64,000 bases of DNA from Bacteroidota bacterium (GCA_023394415.1 JAEXAR010000001.1:1-64000), one strand, 5' to 3'; shown: positions 7,984 to 16,989, counted from the first letter of the stretch. Numbers and translations: made by a program. Notes: a model not told the origin generated them from the letters alone.

Positions 7984-8294
7984 TCCTTTTTAGGAACATA
8001 TTTGAAGCTGGTTGCGTAGAATTTTCCTTTCTTTACTTCACCACTAACCACTGCTTTTTTCATTTCGTTACAATAACCATCGTGTGCGTGAGCATCTCCA
8101 AATTCCTTTTTATCAACACCTTCAACATAGTACAATTTTCCGTCAATCTTTACGGCCATTGCACAGCCTTTATCGGTTTTTTGTTTAAACTGGCACATCC
8201 CACAAGCAGCATCTACCGTTTTATTAACCAATTTTTTTTGAGCAAAAATAGAAGCTGAAAACAACAGCATCATTACAAGAAATATGTTTTTCAT
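7980..8294 (-). CDS. DUF6370 family secreted protein
   Basis: 104 residues with a clear signal peptide (MKNIFLVMMLLFSASIFAQ). The mature part has the cysteine pattern AACGMCQF, then KGCAMAV, then HDGYCNEM, suggesting metal binding or disulfides in the periplasm. The pattern fits DUF6370, whose function is unknown; the conserved CxxC and His-rich stretch (GDAHAHDGYC) make metal handling a reasonable guess only. It is a monocistronic gene whose 3' end overlaps the Smr gene. The ATG at 8294 is preceded by TATCTTTA, a near-consensus -7 element. Confidence 0.8.
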   Translation of the reverse strand: MKNIFLVMMLLFSASIFAQKKLVNKTVDAACGMCQFKQKTDKGCAMAVKIDGKLYYVEGVDKKEFGDAHAHDGYCNEMKKAVVSGEVKKGKFYATSFKYVPKKD

Positions 8295-8389
8295 TTTTTA
8301 ATATTTTAATGGTCTAAAGATATGAATTAAAAACAATTGAAGATTATGACTTGCATCACAAGAAACTTCGGTTTTCCAACTTAATTCTT

Positions 8390-8397
8390 TAAATTTG
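8390..8397 (+). promoter_or_regulatory. -7 promoter element for DUF3822-rsmD
   Basis: TAAATTTG fits TAnnTTTG and ends 12 bases before the ATG at 8410. Because it covers the in-frame TTG at 8395, that TTG cannot be the start. Confidence 0.55.
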
Positions 8398-8409
8398 CTC
8401 ACTTCTACA

Positions 8410-9126
8410 ATGGAAAAACTCAATTTACTTTTCACCAAAGACGGTTTACAATATCAAATTTCCCGAAACAGAAATGTGTTGGAAGAGAATTCCTATTTTG
8501 TAAACGAAGAAACTAACGAAAATTTTATCTCTGAAAAATTAGATGAAATTTTAGGAAAACAATATTCCGAAATTTCAGTTTTTTCTGCGCTCAATCATTT
8601 CACTTTAATGCCGGAAGGTTTTGCGCAACACGATTTGGGTTATGATTTAATTGCTTACAATTCCCCGGTTGATAAGGATGCTGAAGAACTGATGCTTTCT
8701 GTAAACAAAAAATTTGGCGTGCAGTTTTATTACACATTCCCAAAAGAATTTTATCAAAAGATCAAGAACCAAAAAGTCCCATCAAAATTTAATTTTTCGG
8801 GTGAAAAATTCCTGAATTCTATTGCTGCAAAAGGCGGAAAAGAAATTCATATCAATCTGTATCATCAACAGTGCGAGTTTTTTGCATTAGAAAACAAAAA
8901 AGTGATTCTCTATAACAATCTGGATGTGAATTCGGAGGTTGATTTTCTATATTTTGTGATGTTCACCTTAAGCAAAATTGGCTTTGGCATTAATGAAACC
9001 AACTTTTTTGTTTACGGCGAAACTTCAGAAAATGAAACCTTTATATCAGAATTAAAAAAATTCGTGAATCACCTTAAAATTATTTACGATAATATTCCAA
9101 AGCGGAATTTTATTTTGGCTGGATGA
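8410..9126 (+). CDS. DUF3822 family protein
   Basis: 238 residues beginning MEKLNLLFTKDGLQYQISRN. The fold is predicted to be actin/hexokinase-like in related DUF3822 proteins, and the family in Bacteroidetes is normally encoded just before rsmD, as it is here. No signal peptide or membrane segment is seen. The function is not known; conserved synteny suggests a link to ribosome maturation or to the genes beside it. The start is the ATG at 8410, because the TTG upstream lies in the promoter. rsmD follows after 134 bases that hold a short repeat-like GATGGAAG stretch. Confidence 0.85.
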   Translation: MEKLNLLFTKDGLQYQISRNRNVLEENSYFVNEETNENFISEKLDEILGKQYSEISVFSALNHFTLMPEGFAQHDLGYDLIAYNSPVDKDAEELMLSVNKKFGVQFYYTFPKEFYQKIKNQKVPSKFNFSGEKFLNSIAAKGGKEIHINLYHQQCEFFALENKKVILYNNLDVNSEVDFLYFVMFTLSKIGFGINETNFFVYGETSENETFISELKKFVNHLKIIYDNIPKRNFILAG

Positions 9127-9260
9127 TGGAAGTTAGATGATGGATGTCTTTCAATTCACTTTTTTATAACTAAATTTAATTCGGTGAATATATTATCTCC
9201 ATTAAAAATTTGACGAAATTTGACGAAACTTTCATCCAGCACCAAAACTCAACAAAAATT

Positions 9261-9842
9261 ATGTTCAGAATCATCAGTGGCAAGTGGAAAGCCAAAAGAA
9301 TTTCTGCACCCAAAAATTTTGATGTAAGACCTACGACAGATTTTGCAAAGGAAGCCCTGTTCAGCATCTTGGAAAATCGTTATGATTTTGAATTTTCAGC
9401 CTGCTCGGTTTTAGATCTTTTTGCAGGAATAGGTTCTATTTCTCTAGAATTTGCATCAAGAGACTGTCCTGATATTACTTCTGTTGAGATGAATACCAAG
9501 CACTGCGCTTTTATTAATTCTACAGCTGCAGAATTAGATATGGCTTTACAAATTAATGTGCAAAGAGCTGATGTTTACGACTGGCTAAAGAAAAACAGAG
9601 GCAAAAAACAATATGAAATTGTTTTTGCAGACGCCCCTTTCGAGAATACCGACGAAAAGAAATATCAGGAAATTATAGCATTGGTTCTAAACAATAATTA
9701 CCTGAAAGTGAACGGCGTTTTTGTATTAGAACATCAAAGCAGATTAAAATTAGAGCATCTTAATCTTATAGAAAGCAGAAAATACGGAAATCTCACTTTC
9801 TCATTCTTTAAACCAAAACCAGCTTCAGAAGAATTGAAATAA
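9261..9842 (+). CDS. rsmD: 16S rRNA (guanine-N2)-methyltransferase RsmD
   Basis: 193 residues from ATG 9261 (MFRIISGKWKAKRI); the longer frame to 9210 lacks homology. RsmD methylates G966 of 16S rRNA with S-adenosylmethionine. Motifs seen are RPTTDFAKEALFSIL near residue 23, the SAM-binding VLDLFAGIGSISLEFASR near 49, and the catalytic DAPF motif near 123, a variant of the usual DPPY/DPPF. Cytosolic, probably co-transcribed with DUF3822. The downstream region holds a hairpin that better suits the opposite strand. Confidence 0.95.
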   Translation: MFRIISGKWKAKRISAPKNFDVRPTTDFAKEALFSILENRYDFEFSACSVLDLFAGIGSISLEFASRDCPDITSVEMNTKHCAFINSTAAELDMALQINVQRADVYDWLKKNRGKKQYEIVFADAPFENTDEKKYQEIIALVLNNNYLKVNGVFVLEHQSRLKLEHLNLIESRKYGNLTFSFFKPKPASEELK

Positions 9843-9920
9843 AAAATCCGGATTAAAAATCCGGATGACTTGTGAATTTTTTTTCAAAATTTGTGTCTAA
9901 TTGACCATTTGTGTTTAGTG
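9838..9920 (-). ncRNA. Candidate small RNA between murI and rsmD
   Basis: On the minus strand TATCTTTG (9931-9924) fits the -7 consensus. About 75 bases downstream, two ATCCGGAT units (9859-9866 and 9846-9853) form a hairpin followed by a T run, like an intrinsic terminator. No open frame of useful size lies between. The promoter starts 48 bases beyond the murI stop, so this could be an independent short transcript, or murI 3' sequence with a chance -7 match. No Rfam family is recognised. Confidence 0.3.
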
Positions 9921-9978
9921 GCGCAAAGATACATTAGTATCATAATTCGATTTTAAACTTAAAAAAACTTAACTGAAC

Positions 9979-10815
9979 TTATTTAGAAAGCACCTTAAGC
10001 TCTAATTCTATGGACTTTCCGAAAATTTTCTTTGAAATTTTCTCGAAATTTTTAGTCAAATCCGACACGAAAAACTGATATGTGGCTTTGTGAGAGCTCC
10101 CATTTAAGAGGTGATACTGCTCCAAAATCATTCTCAATTGGTTTGCAACGATGCTTGGAGAGTCTATCACACGAACTCGATTACCATAGTATTGCTTAAT
10201 TTCATCAATCAGCAAAGGATAGTGTGTACAACCTAAAATAAGCGTTTCTATATTTTTAAGTTTACTGTTGCTCAAATAGTTATAAATAATAGCGTGAGTA
10301 ATGGGATGATTTTTAAAACCCTCTTCTATAGCAGGAACCAAAAGAGGCGTTGCCAGTTCATCCACCTTGATAAATTTGTTGTGCTTGCGGATGCTTTTCT
10401 TGTAGAGACCAGTGTTTACAGTTGCTTTTGTAGCAATAACTCCTACATTGTTATGTATTTCATAAGCTACTTTTTCAGCCACAGGATTAATAACATCAAT
10501 GACCGGAATTTTATGGTCTACTTTTTCCAGAACTTCTTTCAGAGCATTAGCAGTTGCAGAATTACAGGCAATTACAATGGCTTTGCAATTTTTTTCCAGA
10601 AGAAATTCGGTGATTTTCGTTACATAACCAATAATCGCTTCCTGAGATTTTTCACCATATGGAAGATGTTTGGTATCCCCAAAGTAAATTAAATCTTCGT
10701 GAGGCAAAAGGCGTTTAATCTCCTTAGCTACCGTTAAACCACCAACTCCGGAATCGAAAATCCCAATAGGTTGTTCCGGCTTCAGATGTGAATAGTCTGG
10801 TTTTTTCTTTTTCAA
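9979..10815 (-). CDS. murI: Glutamate racemase
   Basis: 278 residues. MurI makes D-glutamate for peptidoglycan in the cytoplasm. Seen are PIGIFDSGVGGLTVAKEI near residue 16 and the two catalytic cysteines in IACNSATANAL and LGCTHYPLL. The start is a TTG (MKKKKPDYSHL when read as fMet): no ATG is available, and a TATTTTTG element lies 18 bases upstream. hemW ends 41 bases before this gene on the same strand. Identification is certain; the TTG start is well supported by the promoter position. Confidence 0.96.
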   Translation of the reverse strand: MKKKKPDYSHLKPEQPIGIFDSGVGGLTVAKEIKRLLPHEDLIYFGDTKHLPYGEKSQEAIIGYVTKITEFLLEKNCKAIVIACNSATANALKEVLEKVDHKIPVIDVINPVAEKVAYEIHNNVGVIATKATVNTGLYKKSIRKHNKFIKVDELATPLLVPAIEEGFKNHPITHAIIYNYLSNSKLKNIETLILGCTHYPLLIDEIKQYYGNRVRVIDSPSIVANQLRMILEQYHLLNGSSHKATYQFFVSDLTKNFEKISKKIFGKSIELELKVLSK

Positions 10816-10832
10816 TGCTGAAATATTTATTA

Positions 10833-10840
10833 CAAAAATA
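10833..10840 (-). promoter_or_regulatory. -7 promoter element for murI
   Basis: Minus-strand TATTTTTG fits TAnnTTTG and lies between the hemW stop and the murI TTG start, so murI need not depend on hemW read-through. Confidence 0.5.
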
Positions 10841-10856
10841 ATATTTTTTGAAGGGA

Positions 10857-11981
10857 TTAAATCATAAATAAGTCAGATGCAATACCATCCGCCAAAAACC
10901 AGTGCTTTTCTGGGATTTTAAGATGGTTATCTTTAATGATTAAAGTGCCTTCTTCAAGTTTAATTTTGGTTTCTTTCTGATAATGTTCTAAAATTTCATC
11001 AGAAAAAGTTTCTTGCAACTTATCTAAATCTACACCCCAAATGGTGCGCAAACCAATCATCAACATTTCATTATATCGATCTTTTTCAGAAAGAATTTCG
11101 GTTTCCGAAGGCCACTTATTTTCTTCGATTTTTTTGATATAAATGGTGTTATTGGCAATATTCCAGCTTCTTTTATCAACTCCATTGTATGAATGTGCTG
11201 ATGGACCAATTCCTAAATACTCCTTATACTTCCAATAAGCAGAATTGTGTTTAGACTCAAAACCGGGTTTTGTAAAATTTGATATTTCATAATGCAGAAA
11301 GTCGTTATCTTTCAGAAAATCAGACATATAATAGAACTCCCGATTTTGTTCAGATTCTTTGGGGGGTTGTATTTTCTGGGATTTAATCCAACTGCTTAAG
11401 GCGGTTTTCGGCTCTATCGTTAAAGCATAAGATGAAATATGTGGCACCTGAAGATTGATGGATTTGTTTAAATTTTCTTTCCAAACTTCAAAATTAGAAG
11501 TTGGCGAGCCATATATTAAATCGATGCTTAAATTCTCAAAACCAAAATCTTGCGCTCTCTTTATAGAATCTTCAGCCTGCGAAGCATTATGGGCACGGTT
11601 CATTAATTTTAAATCTTCATCAAAGAAGCTTTGGGTTCCAATTGAAAGCCTGTTGATTGGGGTTTGAGATAATTCCTTCAAAAAATGCTTGTCTAAATCG
11701 TCGGGATTAGCTTCTAAAGTGATTTCGATTGTTTCACTAAAATCAAAATACTTCAAAACCTCATCAATTAAGGATTTTATTTCGTCTGCAGATAGAACGG
11801 AAGGTGTTCCTCCGCCAAAATAAAGAGATTTTAAGGTCTTATTTTCAAGCTCATCTTTCCGTAGAAAAATTTCTTTTTTTATAGCCGAAAGCATTTCGTC
11901 TTTCAGTTTAAAAGAGGTGGAAAAATGGAAATTACAGTAACTGCATTTTTGTTTACAGAAAGGAATGTGAAGATAAATCAT
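10857..11981 (-). CDS. hemW: Radical SAM heme chaperone HemW
   Basis: 374 residues with the [4Fe-4S]-binding CKQKCSYC (CxxxCxxC) near residue 9, the GGGTPSVL SAM-binding region near 57, and HNSAYWKYKEYLGIGPSAHS near 242, the HNxxYW mark that separates HemW from the coproporphyrinogen oxidase HemN. Known HemW proteins bind heme and hand it to cytosolic or membrane hemoproteins. It starts at ATG 11981 and is followed by murI on the same strand. A 121-base inverted-repeat segment lies directly upstream. Often misannotated as HemN. Confidence 0.95.
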   Translation of the reverse strand: MIYLHIPFCKQKCSYCNFHFSTSFKLKDEMLSAIKKEIFLRKDELENKTLKSLYFGGGTPSVLSADEIKSLIDEVLKYFDFSETIEITLEANPDDLDKHFLKELSQTPINRLSIGTQSFFDEDLKLMNRAHNASQAEDSIKRAQDFGFENLSIDLIYGSPTSNFEVWKENLNKSINLQVPHISSYALTIEPKTALSSWIKSQKIQPPKESEQNREFYYMSDFLKDNDFLHYEISNFTKPGFESKHNSAYWKYKEYLGIGPSAHSYNGVDKRSWNIANNTIYIKKIEENKWPSETEILSEKDRYNEMLMIGLRTIWGVDLDKLQETFSDEILEHYQKETKIKLEEGTLIIKDNHLKIPEKHWFLADGIASDLFMI

Positions 11982-11982
11982 T

Positions 11983-12103
11983 AGAGGTTTGAGGTGTGGA
12001 TTTCTTCCGGATACAAACTAATTCATGTAAGATTAAAAGTAGTTATTTTCTTTAAGAGATTAGACATTAAAAATTGAGGATTAACATACTAGACCAAACC
12101 TCT
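11983..12103. repeat. Intergenic segment bounded by 9-bp inverted repeats
   Basis: AGAGGTTTG at 11983-11991 and CAAACCTCT at 12095-12103 are perfect reverse complements at the two ends of the hemW-porP gap. The interior has no coding sequence. It could be a small non-autonomous element; no other copy is seen in this window. Confidence 0.4.
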
Positions 12104-12125
12104 TATCTTGTAAAGTGTATCCCGA

Positions 12126-13076
12126 CTACCTGTATCTGAAGCCTCTGGTATTGATGAAATTATCGAAGTTGTAACCAATGCTCAACATAAAACTGTTTCC
12201 TCCATAAGTCTGAATATCGGAAAGACCTAAATTGTATGAAGCGCCAAAGGTAAATTTGTTTATTTTACCTTTAATAATTGGAGAAAGGCTTAACTGTTGA
12301 CTTCCTACATTATCTGAAGAAGTTCTGAAACTCACACCAGCTGCGAAAAGATTAGTCTCATTATACACTTTCCCAAGAAGGTTAAGATCAAGCATTTTAG
12401 CTGAATTGGTATTTAAATTAAGCAAAACAGACGGCTCAATTGATAAACCTTCCGTAATAACCCAATCATAACCAGCATTTAACATATATTTTGTTGGTGA
12501 AGGTTCGATACCATTGATAATTGGCCTGTCATTAGAAAGTGGGATATCGAGTACAGAAACGCCACCAAAGAAATTTCTGTATGTAGCTTGTGCGCCTAGA
12601 TTTGCATAAGCTAAAAAGATATTATTTGTTCCTTCGTATAGTACAGGATCATTAGGATCACTGGGATTCAACATTGAATAATCAAAATTCATGTTGTAGA
12701 AATTGGCTGAAGTACCAAAAGAAAACTGGTCTTCTCTTTCACCTTCATCACTTAAAGGAATAAAGTATGAAGCGCCTGCAGATATACCATTGGCTGAAAT
12801 TGGCCCGTTTTGATCTCTAAAGAATGTAAGTCCTGCGCCTAATCTATCCACAATGTTGGCATGTAAACCAACCGATTGCACATTTGGAGATTGATCAAAT
12901 TTAGAAAACTGCTTTTGATAAGTACCATGTAGAACTATATCATCAGTCTCACCATAATGCGCTGGGTTTATAAGGTATTTACCATCTAAAAGATACTGCT
13001 GATAAACAGGAAGGGTTTCCTGAGCAAACATCAGTAAACTTGGAAATAGAAGTAAAAATAAATTAATTTTTTTCAC
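12126..13076 (-). CDS. PorP/SprF family type IX secretion outer-membrane protein
   Basis: 316 residues from the GTG at 13076, giving MKKINLFLLLFPSLLMFAQ, a clean signal peptide. A TTG seven codons earlier is excluded because it lies inside the TATCTTTG promoter element. The mature protein is a predicted beta barrel with the family pattern YQQYLLDGKYLINPAHYG near its start and GASYNLGLSDIQTYGGNSFM near its end. PorP/SprF proteins assist type IX secretion and gliding adhesin export, often binding PorE or anchoring type B cargo. No gldJ/K/L/M/N neighbour is present, so it may be one of several paralogues. Confidence 0.9.
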   Translation of the reverse strand: MKKINLFLLLFPSLLMFAQETLPVYQQYLLDGKYLINPAHYGETDDIVLHGTYQKQFSKFDQSPNVQSVGLHANIVDRLGAGLTFFRDQNGPISANGISAGASYFIPLSDEGEREDQFSFGTSANFYNMNFDYSMLNPSDPNDPVLYEGTNNIFLAYANLGAQATYRNFFGGVSVLDIPLSNDRPIINGIEPSPTKYMLNAGYDWVITEGLSIEPSVLLNLNTNSAKMLDLNLLGKVYNETNLFAAGVSFRTSSDNVGSQQLSLSPIIKGKINKFTFGASYNLGLSDIQTYGGNSFMLSIGYNFDNFINTRGFRYR

Positions 13077-13094
13077 GTCAATAAGATTCGGAAA

Positions 13095-13102
13095 CAAAGA
13101 TA
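13095..13102 (-). promoter_or_regulatory. -7 promoter element for porP
   Basis: Minus-strand TATCTTTG; transcription would begin about 12 bases before the GTG at 13076. It decides the start codon because it covers the upstream in-frame TTG. Confidence 0.6.
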
Positions 13103-13117
13103 TAAAATAATTGCTTT

Positions 13118-14182
13118 TTAATTGTTACTTAAATAGTTCCTCCATTTTTCAACCGCTTTCTGCATATCTTCCGGCATTTGACTTTCGAAATACATTTCTT
13201 TTTTTGTTACCGGATGTACAAAACCTAATGTGTGAGCGTGCAAAGCGTGTCTTGGCAAAACCTCAAAAACATTTTGTATAAACTGTTTATACTTCGGAAG
13301 GTTTTGTCCGCGTAACGGAACGTGTCCTTCGTACCTTTCATCATTAAATAAGGTATGTCCGATATGTCGAAAATGCGCCCTAATTTGATGGGTTCTACCT
13401 GTTTCCAGCTTGCATTCAACCCAAGTCATATAGCGGAATCTTTCTAAAACTTTAAAATGGGTTACAGCATGTTTTCCGTGACTACCATCTTCAAAAACGG
13501 CCATTTGCATTCTGTTTTTAAGGTGTCTCCCAATATGTCCACGAATAGTACCTTCGTTTTCTTCAATATTTCCCCAAACAAATGCCCAATATAAGCGTTT
13601 TGTCTTTCGATCAAAAAACTGTTTTGCAAGGTAACTTAAAGCGTATTCGTTTTTAGCAATAACAATGAGTCCGGAAGTGTCTTTATCAATTCTGTGTACC
13701 AAGCCCACTCTGTCTAAATCGGTTTTAAGACCATTTTTCTCAAAATGGAAAGCTACTGCATTCACCAAAGTTCCGTCCCAATTTCCAAATCCAGGATGCA
13801 CTACCATTCCAGCTTCTTTATCTATTACCAGCACATCATCATCTTCATAAACGATATTTATAGGAATATCTTGTGGAACAATAACATTTTCTCGTGGTGG
13901 ACGTGTTAAAAGCACCGAAATTTCATCACCGGGTTTTACACGATAATTTTGTTTTACTGGATTTCCGTTTACGATGACGTTTCCGGCTCTACATGTTTGA
14001 GAAATTTTATTTCTTGAAGAATTCTGCCTAAAAATTAGAAGAAATTTATCAATACGAAGCGGTTCCTGTTTTTTATCCACAGTGATATTAAGATGCTCGT
14101 AAAGACCATCGCCTTCATCCTCACCGGAACTCTCCTGCTCCAGCAATTCATCTTCATTTAATTCTTCGTTGTACTCTTCCAT
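13118..14182 (-). CDS. rluD: 23S rRNA pseudouridine synthase, RluD/RluA family
   Basis: 354 residues. An acidic N-terminal tail (1-28), an S4 RNA-binding domain (about 35-100, IDKFLLIFRQNSSRNKISQ) and the RluA catalytic domain with HRIDKDTSGLIVIAKN, whose Asp is catalytic. RluD makes pseudouridines in helix 69 of 23S rRNA; the S4 domain and length fit RluD best. The PASTA protein gene lies 56 bases upstream on the same strand, so the two are probably co-transcribed. The exact target uridine is inferred from family only. Confidence 0.93.
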   Translation of the reverse strand: MEEYNEELNEDELLEQESSGEDEGDGLYEHLNITVDKKQEPLRIDKFLLIFRQNSSRNKISQTCRAGNVIVNGNPVKQNYRVKPGDEISVLLTRPPRENVIVPQDIPINIVYEDDDVLVIDKEAGMVVHPGFGNWDGTLVNAVAFHFEKNGLKTDLDRVGLVHRIDKDTSGLIVIAKNEYALSYLAKQFFDRKTKRLYWAFVWGNIEENEGTIRGHIGRHLKNRMQMAVFEDGSHGKHAVTHFKVLERFRYMTWVECKLETGRTHQIRAHFRHIGHTLFNDERYEGHVPLRGQNLPKYKQFIQNVFEVLPRHALHAHTLGFVHPVTKKEMYFESQMPEDMQKAVEKWRNYLSNN

Positions 14183-14238
14183 TTTCAGATGAAAAGAGCC
14201 TCAACAAGTTGAAGCTCTCACAATTATTTTTTTATTGA

Positions 14239-15291
14239 TTATTCTACAATTACTTTTTTCACTTTCGGCTTCTCTTCAGATTTTGGCTGTTCTGTTGCCG
14301 CTGGTTTTGGAGTGGTAGTAGTGGTAGTTGCCGGTTTATTATTTGTAGTTGCCGGTTTTGGTTTCGGTTTTTCCGCAGGTTTTGGTGTTTCCTGTCTTGG
14401 CTGTGTTCTTACAGGTTCTGGATCAGGAATTGGCGTTGGATCATTATACACCGGAATTTCTTCGTATCTAATTGGAGGCAATGATGTATCAATTTTCATT
14501 CTGTAAATGCCGTTTAGTTCTCGTATTTTGCCCTGCATTTGTCCCGGTGTTTTCTTGCTTGCCCAAAGGTCAATCTGCATGCCTTGATCTCGTACTGCTC
14601 CACCTTCCGGATCTTGATAATAAACAATATCGGATTCATCTTTACCACCGTCTTCGTGCTCTACAAGTCCAATTTCAAACAAATTATTAGTGATGATGGC
14701 TTTGGCTTCCTGTACCGTTAAGCCTACCAAGTTCGGAACGGTTACGTTTCGTTTTGGTCCTGTACCTATAACTAAATCAATTACTGAAAATCTTGGAACT
14801 TTCGCTCCAGGTTTTAGTATACTTCCATTCATCTGCATACGGATTACCGCATCTCTTTGGATATTAGGCTCGAATATGGTATCTCCAATCTTCAAACCAA
14901 CAGCCTCTAACTGACGGAATGCCAATCCTTTGTACCTATCTAAAACATCAGGAACCTGTACTGGCGCCCATGTTCTTGGATTTACCTTTAATAAAATTGC
15001 TCTTCCCCCTTTTACACGTGCTCCGGGATTTGGATAAACCTGCAAAACCTGAAAAGGTTTGAATTTCGGGTCGTATTTAAAACTGTCTACTTCATATTCC
15101 AAACCTGCATCATCCAAAATTTCGACAGCTTTGTGTACCGACATATTCATCACATTCGGAACTGGGATTTCTTTACCGTGATTGGTATGCAACTCGAGCC
15201 AACGGAATGTAAGCCAAACCAGACCCGTGAAAACAGCTGCTGCAAGAAGTATATTGAGTAAAACCTTCCAGTGAAAAAGAGATTTTAACAT
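14239..15291 (-). CDS. Membrane-anchored PASTA-domain protein
   Basis: 350 residues: one N-terminal membrane helix (about 10-30, VLLNILLAAAVFTGLVWLTF), three PASTA repeats (near 40-108, 110-182 and 185-255; e.g. VPNVMNMSVHKAVEIL and VPNLVGLTVQEAKAII), then a Pro/Lys/Thr-rich tail ending KVKKVIVE. PASTA domains bind muropeptides or act as spacers in cell-wall proteins. No kinase or transpeptidase domain is present, as is usual for this Bacteroidetes protein. It precedes rluD and diverges from ddl. The TTTT-AACC-rich tail is low-complexity (TTTTTTPKPA) and may vary between strains. Confidence 0.9.
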   Translation of the reverse strand: MLKSLFHWKVLLNILLAAAVFTGLVWLTFRWLELHTNHGKEIPVPNVMNMSVHKAVEILDDAGLEYEVDSFKYDPKFKPFQVLQVYPNPGARVKGGRAILLKVNPRTWAPVQVPDVLDRYKGLAFRQLEAVGLKIGDTIFEPNIQRDAVIRMQMNGSILKPGAKVPRFSVIDLVIGTGPKRNVTVPNLVGLTVQEAKAIITNNLFEIGLVEHEDGGKDESDIVYYQDPEGGAVRDQGMQIDLWASKKTPGQMQGKIRELNGIYRMKIDTSLPPIRYEEIPVYNDPTPIPDPEPVRTQPRQETPKPAEKPKPKPATTNNKPATTTTTTPKPAATEQPKSEEKPKVKKVIVE

Positions 15292-15319
15292 AGGTTTATT
15301 TTCTTATTAAAATAATAGG

Positions 15320-15327
15320 CAAATATA
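15320..15327 (-). promoter_or_regulatory. -7 promoter element for the PASTA-rluD operon
   Basis: Minus-strand TATATTTG, 28 bases upstream of the ATG at 15291. Confidence 0.5.
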
Positions 15328-15417
15328 ATTAATAATTTTAAAAATTATATTTACATCATCAGAAACGCAGGAATTACTTTTAAATTATTTTTAGACGTAC
15401 ACAATTAACAAAATCAT

Positions 15418-15425
15418 TAAATTTG
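15418..15425 (+). promoter_or_regulatory. -7 promoter element for ddl
   Basis: TAAATTTG fits TAnnTTTG; the ATG lies 21 bases downstream. It overlaps the in-frame TTG at 15423, which therefore is not the start. Confidence 0.55.
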
Positions 15426-15446
15426 CGATTACTTGAAAAAAAAATT

Positions 15447-16427
15447 ATGAGCAAAAAAAACGTAGCCGTTGTGATGGGCGGTTATTCTGATGAATATGTG
15501 GTTTCTTTTAAGAGTGGACAACTCATCTTCGATTCTCTAGATCGTGAAAAATATAACGTTTATAAAGTAGTTGTATTGAAAGATGAATGGTATTTTCTTT
15601 CAGATAATAATGAAAAATTTTCAATCAATAAAGCAGATTTTTCCACAGAATTGAATGGCGGAAAATTAAAATTTGATGCCTGCTTCAACATCATCCACGG
15701 AAAACCCGGCGAAAATGGAGAACTGCAAGCTTATTGGGACACAATAGGACAAAAATATACCGGTTGTGATTTCTACCAAAGCGCCTTAACTTTTAATAAG
15801 AAAGATACTTTAGCAGTACTTTCAAAATATGGCATTCCTTCTGCTAAAAGCATTTATTTAAGAAAGGGAGAAACTATCGACCATCAAAAAATTGTGGATG
15901 AATTAGGATTACCGTGTTTTGTAAAACCCAACCAAAGCGGTTCATCTTTAGGAATCTCAAAAGTAAAAAACGTTTCTGAACTGGATAATGCTTTTGAACT
16001 GGCTTTTGCGGAAGACGATGAAATTTTAATTGAAAGTTTTCTCGACGGTATGGAAATTTCTGTAGGGGTGGTTGACTTTGAAGGAGAAACCATCGTTTTG
16101 GGAATTACAGAAATTGTTCCGACTAAAGAATTCTTCGATTATGAAGCTAAATATGAAGGTGCTTCTGAAGAAATAACACCAGCAAGAATTGATGATGAAA
16201 CCAGAAAAAAGGTTGAAGACATTGCCAAACGCGCCTACGATTCTTTAGGAATGAGCGGTTTTTCAAGAAGTGAATACATCATTATGAACGGGACACCTTA
16301 TATGCTGGAAATGAATACCAATCCCGGATTTTCTCCAGCATCAATCCTGCCTCAACAAGCAAAACATTATGGCATCTCCATAACAGACCTTTGCGGAAAT
16401 GAAGTGGAGAAAGCACTGAGAAAATAA
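15447..16427 (+). CDS. ddl: D-alanine--D-alanine ligase
   Basis: 326 residues from ATG 15447 (MSKKNVAVVMGGYSDEYVVS). Ddl joins two D-Ala with ATP to give the peptidoglycan terminal dipeptide. Seen are the N-terminal GGYSDE loop, NIIHGKPGENGELQAYWD near residue 79, the ATP-grasp FVKPNQSGSSLGISKV near 159, and EMNTNPGFSPASILP near 289. Cytosolic. coaD follows 74 bases later across an AT-rich inverted repeat. Identification is certain. Confidence 0.97.
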   Translation: MSKKNVAVVMGGYSDEYVVSFKSGQLIFDSLDREKYNVYKVVVLKDEWYFLSDNNEKFSINKADFSTELNGGKLKFDACFNIIHGKPGENGELQAYWDTIGQKYTGCDFYQSALTFNKKDTLAVLSKYGIPSAKSIYLRKGETIDHQKIVDELGLPCFVKPNQSGSSLGISKVKNVSELDNAFELAFAEDDEILIESFLDGMEISVGVVDFEGETIVLGITEIVPTKEFFDYEAKYEGASEEITPARIDDETRKKVEDIAKRAYDSLGMSGFSRSEYIIMNGTPYMLEMNTNPGFSPASILPQQAKHYGISITDLCGNEVEKALRK

Positions 16428-16437
16428 TTATAAATTA

Positions 16438-16491
16438 TAGATTTTAAAATTTAGATTACTTGTTAATTTAAAATTTAAAATTCAAAATCTA
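16438..16491. repeat. AT-rich inverted repeat between ddl and coaD
   Basis: TAGATTTT at 16438 and AAAATCTA at 16484-16491 bound a stretch built of TTAAAATTT units on both arms. It may be an intergenic hairpin repeat or a weak terminator. Confidence 0.5.
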
Positions 16492-16501
16492 AAATTCCCT
16501 T

Positions 16502-16963
16502 ATGAGAATCGCCGTTTTTCCGGGTTCTTTCGACCCGATTACTTTAGGACACTACGATATTGTGGAAAGAGCTTATCCACTTTTTGATAAAATTATCATT
16601 GCTATCGGGCAAAATTCACAGAAGAACTACATGTTTTCTTTAGAACAGAGAAAGGAGTTCATTCGAAAAACCTTTGAAAACTTTCCAAATGTAGAAGTCG
16701 ATAGTTTTGAAGGTCTCACCATTGATTACTGCCGCAGCAAAAACGTGAATTTTATCCTTCGAGGATTGAGAAATCCCGCAGACTTTGAGTTCGAGAAAGC
16801 TATTGCACAAACCAACAGAACTCTTACTCACGATAATAAGATTGAAACAATTTTCTTATTAACCTCCGCAGGAAAATCCTTCATTAGCAGCAGCATCGTT
16901 CGTGAAATTATCAGTTTTAAAGGTAATTATGAGTTAATGGTTCCTGATGCTGTAAGAGTTTAG
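16502..16963 (+). CDS. coaD: Phosphopantetheine adenylyltransferase
   Basis: 153 residues. CoaD transfers AMP from ATP to 4'-phosphopantetheine, the fourth step of coenzyme A synthesis. Motifs are FPGSFDPITLGHYDI near residue 5 (the T/HxGH nucleotidyl-transfer motif) and the ISSSIVREI sequence near 128. Length is normal. The TRIC channel gene starts 26 bases downstream, so the two are likely co-transcribed. Identification is certain. Confidence 0.97.
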   Translation: MRIAVFPGSFDPITLGHYDIVERAYPLFDKIIIAIGQNSQKNYMFSLEQRKEFIRKTFENFPNVEVDSFEGLTIDYCRSKNVNFILRGLRNPADFEFEKAIAQTNRTLTHDNKIETIFLLTSAGKSFISSSIVREIISFKGNYELMVPDAVRV

Positions 16964-16989
16964 ATTTATTAAATTCCTCATCTTTTTAA

